Below, in pieces: positions 52,484 through 60,679 of a stretch of 64,000 bases of DNA (position 1 is its first letter; the number at the start of each line of letters is the position of its first letter). This DNA is from Mycolicibacterium sp. CBMA 226 (GTDB taxonomy: Bacteria; Actinomycetota; Actinomycetes; Mycobacteriales; Mycobacteriaceae), in contig NZ_VTGY01000020.1 in the NCBI RefSeq assembly GCF_009729075.1, positions 310,001-374,000 on the forward strand, given 5' to 3'. The notes beneath the pieces were generated by a model that was given only the letters and a program-made list of their open reading frames with translations, had not been told where the DNA came from and searched no databases. The position numbers and the translations under genes are program-made.

Positions 52484-53112
52484 GAACTCGGCGACGCTCC
52501 GGCTGGCACCTCTACGGGCGGCGGACCGGACGGCGCCGGTGCCGGCGTCGTGGTGGGTGTGGCTGCCGCCGCCTGACCGTTTGCGGCCTCCAGGATCGGC
52601 GCCGGCTGGCCCGGCACCGCAGGCGCCGTGGTCGGCTGCGCCGATTCGGCCCCGGGGGCCGACTTGGGTGCCGCGCCGCCCGGATCCTCCAACGTCGGAA
52701 CCTCCATCCCCGCACCGATATTCGTGCCGGGTGCCACCGACGGCAGCGCCGGGTTGGGCACCAGTCCCGCCCCGATACGGTAGCGCATGCTGCTCGAGGT
52801 CAACAGGTTTGACTTGTTGGGACTGAGCCCAAGTGCGCTCCCCGGCAACCCGTCGGCATTCATCGCGGGATCGACACTGGCTACCGCCCGCACCCCTCGT
52901 GCGTCGTACGTGGCCGGCGGTGGGCTGGTGATCCAGTTCGGCGCGAACGTATAGCTACCCGGGGTGGCACTCACCGGCACCGGCGGGCCCGGGAACCACG
53001 GCAGCACCGGCGGAGTCGGTGGCTGCGCGTCCGCCACCCCCGGCGCGAACGGTATCCCGATCAACCCCAGGATCACGCCCAGCGCCTTCGGACTTAGTCC
53101 CTTGATCGACAT
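52480..53112 (-). CDS. Secreted Pro-rich protein downstream of the porin gene
   Basis: A 210-residue preprotein. The signal peptide (MSIKGLSPKALGVILGLIGIPFAPG, cleavage near VADAQP) precedes a Pro-rich stretch and a segment with FAPNWITSPPPATYDARGVRA and SNLLTSSSMRYRIGAG. The tail is again Pro/Ala/Thr-rich. It lies 24 nt after the porin and overlaps the lipoprotein by 4 nt. Function unknown. Confidence 0.65.
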   Translation of the reverse strand: MSIKGLSPKALGVILGLIGIPFAPGVADAQPPTPPVLPWFPGPPVPVSATPGSYTFAPNWITSPPPATYDARGVRAVASVDPAMNADGLPGSALGLSPNKSNLLTSSSMRYRIGAGLVPNPALPSVAPGTNIGAGMEVPTLEDPGGAAPKSAPGAESAQPTTAPAVPGQPAPILEAANGQAAAATPTTTPAPAPSGPPPVEVPAGASPSS

Positions 53113-53136
53113 GATGATTCGCTTCTCCGATCCGTA

Positions 53137-53799
53137 TCAGATCTTGTTGGGGTCACCATAGATCGCGAACTCCGTGTGCGACTTCGCTGTCGAGATCCTC
53201 AGATACGCGTACGAACGGATATTAACGTCACCACCGCAGGCATCTGCCTTGATGTGAATATTGTCGATGTCCAACATGGCCTGGCCGCTGTCATCGAGCG
53301 ACATGTTCGCCAGCGGCAGGTCGACGATGACACCGGGCTGGATCACGGTCTGGACGAAGCCGGCCGCGCCAATCGTGCCGCTGACCCCGGTGAACGGAAG
53401 GCCGGCCGAACCGGCGGCGCCACCGGTACCACCGAGCTGCAAACCGGTCGAAACGTCGGACTGGCAACCCAATTGGTAGCCCAGGATGAAGATGCTGTCC
53501 GTGATGGGGCTCGACCCGCCGCTGGCGGTCGCGGTCCCTGATGCGGTCACGAAACCTTCCCGGGAGTTCACGGCGGCGGCCAGGTTGGGCACCGAGTTGA
53601 TCGATTCATGGTCGATCTTGATCTGCAGGTGCCAGCCGTCGCGACTCACCTTGTCGTACACCTGAGGCGCCATCGGGGCAGGGTCGGCATGCGCCGGGGT
53701 GGACTCCATCGCGCCCAGCACGCAGATCGATGCTGCGGTAATAGCAGCGATCCGCTTAGGGGACAGGGAGATTTGACCCATGAGAGACAGGACTGCCAT
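53137..53799 (-). CDS. MspA-family porin
   Basis: A 220-residue outer-membrane channel precursor. A signal peptide (cleavage near PAHADP) precedes a mature protein with MspA-family strands: FILGYQLGCQSDV (GYQ motif), PGVIVDLPLANMSL, IDNIHIKADACGG, IRSYAYLRIST and the end EFAIYGDPNKI. It is more divergent than MspA itself and has two Cys. ATG 53799 has GAGG 6 nt upstream. It heads a four-gene operon whose other products are all exported. Confidence 0.9.
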   Translation of the reverse strand: MAVLSLMGQISLSPKRIAAITAASICVLGAMESTPAHADPAPMAPQVYDKVSRDGWHLQIKIDHESINSVPNLAAAVNSREGFVTASGTATASGGSSPITDSIFILGYQLGCQSDVSTGLQLGGTGGAAGSAGLPFTGVSGTIGAAGFVQTVIQPGVIVDLPLANMSLDDSGQAMLDIDNIHIKADACGGDVNIRSYAYLRISTAKSHTEFAIYGDPNKI

Positions 53800-54181
53800 G
53801 CGATGCCTCAGCTTTCTTCACGGCCGACCCGCCCGTTGCGAGCGGCCATTGCTAGGACATAAAGCCAAGTAATTGTTACTGGCACGTTATCTGGCAGTTG
53901 CTTTAAAGATAAAGATATTTCGAAGCGCAGACCTGACCCCCTGCCGCACACGGTTCAAAATGCCGGTACCAGCAGGAGTGCGAGTTGGGCTGTACGCCAG
54001 GTGATCTCACGAGAGTACGCGGCGCCCGCAATGGAAGCCATTGACAGCATTCGTCCAGATTCACAGCATCTATACAGTTGCACAGCATTCATTCAGAATC
54101 ACAGCATTCGCACAGCCATTTCGACCCGACTGAAATCGTTCAATAAAGCGATGGCGCAGCTCGGGTGATAAGTTCGCCGCC
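53800..54181. other. AT-rich intergenic region between mspA-like and cyclase genes
   Basis: 382 nt with no supported gene. The part near 53855-53935 is AT-rich and probably carries the porin promoter. The part near 54044-54119 holds a 19-bp tandem repeat, annotated separately. Confidence 0.5.
54044..54119. repeat. 19-bp tandem repeat, four copies
   Basis: ACAGCAT begins at 54044, 54063, 54082 and 54101, exactly 19 bp apart. Most units share CACAGCATTC and CAG at similar positions. A fifth partial copy (ACAGCCAT) starts at 54112. It lies 63 nt before the cyclase start, so it may bind a regulator on one face of the DNA, though 19 bp is not a whole number of helical turns. Confidence 0.6.
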
Positions 54182-54952
54182 ATGTGGCAGGCACGGGCAT
54201 TGTTGGTCGCAATGCTGGCCGCGTCCGCCACGCTGCCGCTCGCCCGGGCCGACTCCGACACGGGCACCGAACTGCGCCCATTGGTATTGAGCCGAATCAA
54301 CCATGATCCCACCGCATTCACGGAGGGACTGTTCTTCGATGGCACCGGTCTTTACGAGGGCACAGGCGAGCCGGGACACTCGCAGCTGCGTGAGCTCGAT
54401 CCCGATACCGGCCAACTGCGTCGTGCAACGTCGCTGCCGTCAACGTATTTCGGCGAGGGCATCGCCGACGCCGGAAACCGCATTTGGCAGTTGACCTACC
54501 AGAACGGCGTCGCGATCGAATGGGACAAGGCCACGCTCGCACAACTGCGCGAGGTGCCTCTGCACGGTGACGGCTGGGGATTGTGCCGCGACGGCGACCG
54601 GCTGATCCGAAGCGACGGGTCGGCAACCCTGCATTTCCACAGTCTCGAAGACATGCACGAGACAGGATCGATGACCGTGACCTACCGCGGGGTCGACGCG
54701 ACGGGGCTCAACAGCCTGTACTGCTCGGGCAACCAGATCTGGGCCAATGTCTTTCCGACGAACGCCATCGCCCAGATCGATGCCACCACCGGCACGGTCG
54801 AGACGGTGATACGTGCCGATGGCCTCCTCGACACCCCCCACCAAGCGGACGTCGACGTGCTCAACGGCATCACCCGCCTCGACAATGGCGATTTCCTGCT
54901 CACTGGAAAGAACTGGCCGACGATGTACCGGGTGCGATTCGTCCCGGCCTGA
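54182..54952 (+). CDS. Secreted glutaminyl-peptide cyclotransferase
   Basis: A 256-residue exported enzyme. The signal peptide ends near PLARADS; the mature part is the same plant-type cyclase as the GAP fusion at 11.9 kb: NHDPTAFTEGLFFDG, YFGEGIADAG, IWQLTYQNGVAIEWDKATL, DGDRLIRSDGSATLHFHS, and LLTGKNWPTMYRVRF. It would turn N-terminal Gln or Glu of exported proteins into pyroglutamate. It is the only stand-alone copy in the window. Confidence 0.9.
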   Translation: MWQARALLVAMLAASATLPLARADSDTGTELRPLVLSRINHDPTAFTEGLFFDGTGLYEGTGEPGHSQLRELDPDTGQLRRATSLPSTYFGEGIADAGNRIWQLTYQNGVAIEWDKATLAQLREVPLHGDGWGLCRDGDRLIRSDGSATLHFHSLEDMHETGSMTVTYRGVDATGLNSLYCSGNQIWANVFPTNAIAQIDATTGTVETVIRADGLLDTPHQADVDVLNGITRLDNGDFLLTGKNWPTMYRVRFVPA

Positions 54953-54977
54953 CCGAAGCTTGGCGCACCGGCATCCG

Positions 54978-55382
54978 ATGGCTCTACCCTTATGTGTCTT
55001 ATGTGCGGCCGGGTTCGCGCCGCCACCAACAACATTGAGCCACGCACCCACAAGGGAGCCTCCGACGGTCAATGCAGGGAAGACCCCACCGACAGATCCG
55101 CTGACGGACACCGAGCGCCGGACGGCGTGGCGGCTGGCCGCCACCGTCGGCGTGGTGCTGACGATCGCGGCGGCCGCCGTCGCATTCGGTGAGTCGACGT
55201 CACGTCCGGCGCAATCGGATGGCCCGTGCATAAATGTCAGCATCGCCAGTTCAATGGGTGGCGGCGTTGAACATGCGTGCGGCATCTCTGCGCGTAACGC
55301 CTGCCAAACCGCCCGCCAGAAGCAGGATGCGCATTCGGTAGCCGTGTGGAAAGCCTGCGACGCTGCCCACATCTGGCCATAA
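54978..55382 (+). CDS. Single-pass membrane protein with Cys-rich extracytoplasmic tail
   Basis: About 134 residues from ATG 54978; TTG 55035 is an alternative start. One helix (WRLAATVGVVLTIAAAAVAFG) follows a charged cytoplasmic segment (LTDTERRTA). The outer part has Cys in GPCINVS, EHACGIS, NACQTA and KACDAA. I recognise no family. It lies 25 nt after the cyclase and could share its transcript. Confidence 0.5.
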   Translation: MALPLCVLCAAGFAPPPTTLSHAPTREPPTVNAGKTPPTDPLTDTERRTAWRLAATVGVVLTIAAAAVAFGESTSRPAQSDGPCINVSIASSMGGGVEHACGISARNACQTARQKQDAHSVAVWKACDAAHIWP

Positions 55383-55668
55383 TCCAGCCACTCCGAGAGC
55401 AGCGCTATGCTGAGTCGAATACTCTGCGGTTCAAGATGTCTCGGCTCCGCACCGCAGCCACAGTGCCGTTGCGCGAGCCGTCAGCGACTGCGTGGCGGCT
55501 GGGAAATTACCGTCAATTGGCCGTGTAATTCCGGTGCTGAAACTGGACGCTTTGTTTGCAATTACTGAGAAATACAGAATTAACAATAGAATATCCGGCC
55601 GAAACCAAGCGGCGTGAAGATTTGGCGACCCAACATTCGCGACATGTCAGCAATGAGAAGGCGGCCGC

Positions 55669-57066
55669 ATGAATCCATATCCGGACTGGCTCAGCTCGGG
55701 CGATAACACCTGGCAACTCGTCGCCGCGACACTCGTGGGCTTGATGAGCATCCCCGGCATCGCCGTCCTCTACGCCGGCATCGTGCAGAAGAAATGGGCG
55801 GTCAACACGATGCTGATGGCCTTCACCGGATTTGCACTCGTGCTGGTGGTCTGGGTGCTCTGGGGATTCAAGATGGGATTCGGCGAACCGGCGAAACTCG
55901 GACCCGGCATCCTGGAGTCCGCGGTCGGCAAACCGCGAAGCATCCTGGGCACCGACAACCAGCATCAAGCCGTCATCCCGCTACTCGACGGCAGCATGCC
56001 CAAGTTCCGCTTCCCCGAGAGCACCCTGGCCTACTTCCAGTTCGTCTTCGCGGCGATCACCCCATTGCTGTTCCTGGGCAGCGTCGTCGGCCGGATGAAC
56101 TTCAAGGTGTGGCTGCTGTTCGTTCCGATGTGGTCCACATTCGCCTACTCGATCAACGCCTTCCTCGTGTGGGGTGGCGGCTTCTGGGCGCAGGCGCACG
56201 CCGGGGCCAGTTCTCTGTTCAGCACTGGCGCGCTGGATTACTCCGGCGGCTATGTCATCCACCTGGCCGCCGGCGTCAGTGGCTTCGTGGCTGCTGCGGT
56301 GATCGGCCCCCGACTCGCCCGCGACCGCGACAGAGCCGTGCCCAACAATCTGCCGATGGCCGCGGTCGGAGCAGGCATCCTGTGGCTGGGATGGAACGGA
56401 TTCAACGGTGGCGACCCCTATTTCTCGGGCGCCAACGCCTCGCTCGCCGTACTCAACACCAACCTGGCGACCGCGTGCGCACTGCTCACCTGGGTGCTGT
56501 GGGATATCTTCGCCAGCCGTGAGCGCAAACCCACCTTCCTCGGGGCGATCAACGGAATGATCGCCGGTCTGGTGGGCATCACGCCCGCGGCCGGATTCGT
56601 CAACAGCTTCGGCGCCATGATCATCGGCGTCGTGGCCTCATCGCTGGTGTGGATGTCCTGGAACTGGCTGGGCCGCACGAAGCTGTTCGCGAAGGTCGAT
56701 GACACCCTCGGCGTGATCCACACCCATGGCGTGGCGGGCCTCGTCGGCGGACTTCTGGTGGGCGTCCTGGCCGATCCCAACGTCATCGTTTACCTCGGCA
56801 ACGGCAAGGACGTCAGCGATGTCACGGCCGCCGGTTGGCTCTGGGGCCATCACCCGGCACAGATCCTGGTGCAGCTGTGCGCCGCGTTGACCATCATCGT
56901 CTGGGACGCGTTGATCACGTTCCTGATCCTGAAATTCCTCAGCCTGTTCATGAAGCTGCGCGCGCCGGAAGCCGAACTCGAGCTCGGCGACATCGGCGTC
57001 CACCAGGAAGAGGCCTACCCCGACGAGAGTTTGGTCGGTGGCCGCATCGACACCCCGAAGGCATGA
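55669..57066 (+). CDS. amt: Ammonium transporter
   Basis: A 465-residue Amt channel with eleven helices. The twin-His pair that lines the pore is present: GGYVIHLAAGVSG and VIHTHGVAGLVGG. Landmarks AVLYAGIVQKKWAVNTM, GWNGFNGGDPYF and AGITPAAGFVN-like ITPAAGFVNSFGA follow. It imports ammonium at low nitrogen. The gene is 4 nt from glnK, the usual pair, but glnD is absent. No convincing GlnR box was seen upstream. Confidence 0.95.
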   Translation: MNPYPDWLSSGDNTWQLVAATLVGLMSIPGIAVLYAGIVQKKWAVNTMLMAFTGFALVLVVWVLWGFKMGFGEPAKLGPGILESAVGKPRSILGTDNQHQAVIPLLDGSMPKFRFPESTLAYFQFVFAAITPLLFLGSVVGRMNFKVWLLFVPMWSTFAYSINAFLVWGGGFWAQAHAGASSLFSTGALDYSGGYVIHLAAGVSGFVAAAVIGPRLARDRDRAVPNNLPMAAVGAGILWLGWNGFNGGDPYFSGANASLAVLNTNLATACALLTWVLWDIFASRERKPTFLGAINGMIAGLVGITPAAGFVNSFGAMIIGVVASSLVWMSWNWLGRTKLFAKVDDTLGVIHTHGVAGLVGGLLVGVLADPNVIVYLGNGKDVSDVTAAGWLWGHHPAQILVQLCAALTIIVWDALITFLILKFLSLFMKLRAPEAELELGDIGVHQEEAYPDESLVGGRIDTPKA

Positions 57067-57070
57067 CGAC

Positions 57071-57409
57071 ATGAAACTGATTACCGCTGTGGTCCAACCG
57101 TTCACGGTCCCGGACATCCACGACGCTGTCGAGGGGACCGGGGTGCACGGCATGACGGTCACCGAAGTCCAGGGCTACGGGCGTCAGAAAGGCCATACAG
57201 AGGTCTACCGCGGCGCGGAATACAAGGTCGAGTTCGTCCCCAAGTCCCGAGTGGAAATCGTGGTGGAAGACGAACAGATCGACACCGTACTCAGCGCCAT
57301 CATGGGAGCGGCCCGCACCGGCCGGATCGGCGACGGCAAGATCTGGGTCACCAACGTGGAAACCCTGGTCCGGGTGCGCACCGGAGAACAGGGCAGCGAG
57401 GCGCTCTGA
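57071..57409 (+). CDS. glnK: PII signal protein
   Basis: A 112-residue PII protein. The T-loop GYGRQKGHTEVYRGAEYKVEF has Tyr51, the residue modified by adenylylation in actinobacteria; the B-loop TGRIGDGKIWV and the end VRTGEQG are intact. It senses 2-oxoglutarate and energy state, and in the amt-glnK pair it typically blocks the channel when nitrogen is sufficient. It starts 4 nt after the amt stop. Confidence 0.95.
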   Translation: MKLITAVVQPFTVPDIHDAVEGTGVHGMTVTEVQGYGRQKGHTEVYRGAEYKVEFVPKSRVEIVVEDEQIDTVLSAIMGAARTGRIGDGKIWVTNVETLVRVRTGEQGSEAL

Positions 57410-57443
57410 GCGCACAGACCCGGCTACGTCCTCACGACGCCGC

Positions 57444-58208
57444 TCAGGCGTTGATGACGATGGGGTCGCCGATGTTCACCTGGTTGTAGTACCACTGCGC
57501 GTTGTCGGTGCTCAGGTTGATGCAGCCGTGACTCACGTTCGAATTGCCCTGCTGCGCAACGGACCACGGGGCCGCATGCACGTAGACGCCGCCCGACGTG
57601 ACCCGCACGGCGTAGTAGACCGTCAGCTTGTACCCCTCGGGGTCATTCAGCGGGATGCCGATGGTCCGCGAGTCCATCACGACGGGGTTCTCTTTCGCCA
57701 TGGCTGTGAACGAACCCACCGGAGTCGGGTGCTTCGGCTTACCCATCGACGCCGGCATGGTCTTCACAACCTGGCCGTCGATGCTCACCGTGAAGGTGTG
57801 CCCGCTGATGCTCGCGACGCCCAGCGTGGCCGCGCCGGTGTCGAATGACTGCTTGGCCCCGCCGACCGACACCTTGATCGACGAGTGCGCCGGCCAGTAC
57901 GTGCTGGGCGTGAACTGCACCTTGTTGTCGGCCAGCCACGCGAACGTACCTGCCGGCGCCTTCGGCATCTTCGGCGACGAGAACTCGATGGTGCGCTCGG
58001 CGCGCCCCCGGTCCGCGACCGGCTGGCTGAAGGTCACCGTGACGGGCATCCCGACACCGACCACGTCACCGCTGCTCGGGGTGATCATGGCGACCGGGAG
58101 GGACTCGGGCAATGCCGCGACAGCAGCACCCACGGAGCCGCTCAGCATCACCACCGCAGATGCAGCGATGGCCAGCGCGTAACGCACAGTTTTGGGCAAG
58201 GGGTCCAT
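57444..58208 (-). CDS. ldtA: L,D-transpeptidase, LdtMt1-like
   Basis: A 254-residue exported enzyme making 3-to-3 peptidoglycan cross-links. The signal peptide is followed by one Ig-like domain (about 40-130: GVGMPVTVTFSQPV, KVQFTPSTYWPAHS) and the YkuD domain (about 130-250). The active site is VHAAPW through NVSHGCINLS (His and Cys). The single Ig domain, length and many phrases match M. tuberculosis LdtMt1 (251 residues). Carbapenems inhibit this family. Confidence 0.9.
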   Translation of the reverse strand: MDPLPKTVRYALAIAASAVVMLSGSVGAAVAALPESLPVAMITPSSGDVVGVGMPVTVTFSQPVADRGRAERTIEFSSPKMPKAPAGTFAWLADNKVQFTPSTYWPAHSSIKVSVGGAKQSFDTGAATLGVASISGHTFTVSIDGQVVKTMPASMGKPKHPTPVGSFTAMAKENPVVMDSRTIGIPLNDPEGYKLTVYYAVRVTSGGVYVHAAPWSVAQQGNSNVSHGCINLSTDNAQWYYNQVNIGDPIVINA

Positions 58209-58300
58209 CCTCAGGTCCGAGATACGTTCACTACATATCGTAGTTCGGCGTCGTCGTTACTTTCGTTAGCCGCACGTACGATGCGGCATCACCTCGGGGT

Positions 58301-59599
58301 TCACTGCGTTGGTGCGGCGGGCTCCACAGGCGGGGCGCCGTCCGGCGCCGCCGCAGCCGGCTGCACCGCCGGAGCCGGGGCCTCCACGGGTACCGCGACG
58401 ACGACCGAGTTCGGTGGCACCTCCGCCGGCGGGATGTCCGTGGCGGCAGGCGGCACGTCGGCGGGGTGTGCCGCAGGTTCGGGCTCGGCGACCGGGGCCG
58501 CCTGCGGCTCGAGGATCGGTACAGCAGACAGCGGCGCTTCGACCGGGGCCGATACCTCGGCCGAGGGCGCGGCAGCCGGCGCCACGTGGACCGCCGCAGG
58601 TGCGGCCGGTACCGCAGCCTCCTCAGCAGCCGCGGGCCTGGGGCTCTTGGTGACGGACGTCGACACCGCGCCGCGCGAGGGCAGGAACTGCAGCGTGACG
58701 GCCATCGACACGGACGCCACGAAGGCCGTCGACCCGACCGCCAGCATCGTCAGGGGCAGCGCGGGCGAGCTCGGCACCTGCTGCCGCCGGGAACCGCCCG
58801 AGCGATGCCGGCCGACCGGCGCCACCGTGGTGCGCTCGAGCGTCTGGGTGCCCTCGAAGGCATCGAAGGTCGGATCCCAGCCGTAATCCTGGCCGGCCCA
58901 CTCGTCGGGGCGGGGCACATCGCCGTAGTAGTACGGCTCGGACAAGTCGGATTCGCCCGAGCGCACGGACACCAGCGCCGCGCCCCGGGCCAGGGCCAAA
59001 TCCGCTTCTTCCGGCGTGAACACCGGCACCGAGAGCGCGTCCTGCAGCGCCGGGAGGATGGCCTCGAAGTTGCCTGCGGACCCGATGACCACCAGGGCCT
59101 CCGGCTGCCAGTCCGCCCGGGCGAAGACGGCGCTCAGCCAGCTCGTCAGCCCGGTCCTGGAGCCGATGGAATGATTCACGGCCGTGTGGACGGCGCCGCT
59201 GGCCGCGTGCACGATCATGGTGATCGCGAACTCCGGTTCGATGGTGCACACCGCAGTGGTACCGCAGCCCAGTGCCTCCGCGATGCCGCGGGCCACGGCC
59301 TCGTTCGCCTCCGGGAAGCGAACCGGCACCACATTGTCGAAACCCGACTCCGACAGCGACTGCATCAGCATCGAGGCCTCGACGTCGGCGTCGTCGCTCC
59401 AGGTCAGGCCGATCGACTTGAGCCGCAGCCCCCGCGTCGCCGCCAGGGCCTCGCTGCGCAGCACGGCAGCGGTGGCGTCCCCGGAGTTCATGATCTCGAC
59501 GGCGTCGTGGTCCATGGTGAAGCCATCGACGTCATTACCTTCCACCAGGACCAGACCGATGGACGACGGAGTCATGGCCAAACCGAGCACCGCGTCCAC
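58301..59599 (-). CDS. DUF7159-type mycobacterial membrane protein with Pro-rich tail
   Basis: A 432-residue protein. Residues 1-200 look actin/Hsp70-like (LGLAMTPSSIGLVLVEG, VVIGSAGNFEAILPAL), then a linker with EPYYYGDVP and a single helix near 275-300 (LTMLAVGSTAFVASVSMAV). The last 120 residues are Ala/Pro-rich and probably extracytoplasmic. This layout fits mycobacterial proteins I recall as DUF7159. The start is GTG 59599 with AAGGGG upstream. Function unknown. Confidence 0.75.
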   Translation of the reverse strand: MDAVLGLAMTPSSIGLVLVEGNDVDGFTMDHDAVEIMNSGDATAAVLRSEALAATRGLRLKSIGLTWSDDADVEASMLMQSLSESGFDNVVPVRFPEANEAVARGIAEALGCGTTAVCTIEPEFAITMIVHAASGAVHTAVNHSIGSRTGLTSWLSAVFARADWQPEALVVIGSAGNFEAILPALQDALSVPVFTPEEADLALARGAALVSVRSGESDLSEPYYYGDVPRPDEWAGQDYGWDPTFDAFEGTQTLERTTVAPVGRHRSGGSRRQQVPSSPALPLTMLAVGSTAFVASVSMAVTLQFLPSRGAVSTSVTKSPRPAAAEEAAVPAAPAAVHVAPAAAPSAEVSAPVEAPLSAVPILEPQAAPVAEPEPAAHPADVPPAATDIPPAEVPPNSVVVAVPVEAPAPAVQPAAAAPDGAPPVEPAAPTQ

Positions 59600-59980
59600 G
59601 CAAACAACCCCTTAACGAAAATCGCATGGCGGCGTGCACGACCGGCGACGGCGCGCTTCGGCGCGCGGAAACTGTCCGGAATCGTGGTGAGACGAGCCAC
59701 CCTTTGACCGGTGACTTTACCCGTTACCTGGGCCACAGTGCACGCTGTCCACGGGCCATCGACCTGCGGTGATTTGCCAGCTTTCTATGGCCCTGTGTTC
59801 AAACCGTTATCCGCATTAGCCACCTCACCCGCGGCCGGCGGGCGTGGCCCGGGTGGGCGCCACGACTTTGAAGGCAGGCGGAGTGCGGTATGCAGTGGCC
59901 TAGTTGTGACCTGTCGCTGCACGATCCTGTGATGGGGCGGCGGCAGAATTGCCGACAAGACCGGCCAGGAGGTCAGCATC
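59600..59980. other. Intergenic region between DUF7159 gene and a small ORF
   Basis: 381 nt without a supported gene. It contains a UUCG-capped hairpin (GCGCGC-TTCG-GCGCGC, 59651-59666) that would lie in the 5' region of the DUF7159 gene. Another GC-rich inverted repeat lies near 59826-59855. Promoters are not clear. Confidence 0.4.
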
Positions 59981-60187
59981 ATGACGGCACCGCCGCTCAG
60001 CCCGCCCGCCGTGGTCTCCCGTGACGAGGTGGGCGTCCACGTCCGTGGCCTCGGCTGCTCCTATGCGACGTGCACATGCGGCTGGACGGCGCGCCCACGG
60101 CACCTGCGGGCCGCCGCTGAGCAGGACGCCTGGACGCACTCCATCGAGTCCGGTTGCGCGCCGGCGTTCCCCCTGGTCAACCGGTAG
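59981..60187 (+). CDS. Small Cys/His protein
   Basis: A 68-residue soluble protein. It has Cys-x3-Cys-x-Cys (CSYATCTC), then GWTARPRHLRAAAEQDAWTH and a final Cys (SGCAP). The spacing recalls short zinc-ribbon-like mycobacterial proteins. AGGAGG lies 8 nt before the ATG. I recognise no named family. Confidence 0.6.
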   Translation: MTAPPLSPPAVVSRDEVGVHVRGLGCSYATCTCGWTARPRHLRAAAEQDAWTHSIESGCAPAFPLVNR

Positions 60188-60249
60188 CGTTCGCCGGTCG
60201 TGGCCGCACCCGATGTTGCGCACCGGTCGACGTCGTAAGACAGTGGGTT

Positions 60250-60666
60250 ATGACCGAACAGTGGATAAAAGGATGCGCAGTACAGCGGATCTCCTTCCGC
60301 GACGGACTGGTGCTGGACATGGAGGACTACAGCGAGCTCGTCATCTCGGCACCCCTGGCCCTGACCCTGCCGGCGACCGAGACCGATCCGCAGGAAGTGG
60401 TCGCGATCAACCCGGCCGACGTCCGCAAGCAGGAGCGGCCGTTGTTCGATTTCGCCGGCCAGAAGTGCACGCAGGCCGAATGGGACGACTCCGGCAGCCT
60501 GCACCTGGCCTTCGCCGACGGACACCGGATCGACGTGCCCACCGACCAGGAGCACACGTCGTGGGAGCTCTACGGCAAGCGCCACGGCTACGCCGCGTGC
60601 CTGCCCCACGGGCGGGTGCGAGTGGTCCGGCATGACCTGCCGGACGACGAGACCGGCACCGACTGA
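60250..60666 (+). CDS. DUF6188-type small hypothetical protein
   Basis: A 138-residue soluble β-rich protein (CAVQRISFRDGLVLDMEDYSE, LHLAFADGHRIDVPTDQE, SWELYGKRHGYAACLPHG). The SWELYGK and CLPHGRV segments fit what I recall of DUF6188 in mycobacteria, but without a search this is tentative. It converges on the monooxygenase gene with a 13-nt gap. Confidence 0.6.
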   Translation: MTEQWIKGCAVQRISFRDGLVLDMEDYSELVISAPLALTLPATETDPQEVVAINPADVRKQERPLFDFAGQKCTQAEWDDSGSLHLAFADGHRIDVPTDQEHTSWELYGKRHGYAACLPHGRVRVVRHDLPDDETGTD

Positions 60667-60679
60667 CCGCGCCGGCCGC

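Noticed and set aside
55500..55668. GlnR box upstream of amt
   Set aside because: Several AT-rich AC-containing stretches were inspected, but none has the AC-n9-AC spacing of a convincing site.
59700..59730. Inverted repeat GGTGAC/GTTACC upstream of the small ORF
   Set aside because: It has a mismatch in a 6-bp arm and no flanking promoter; chance occurrence is likely.
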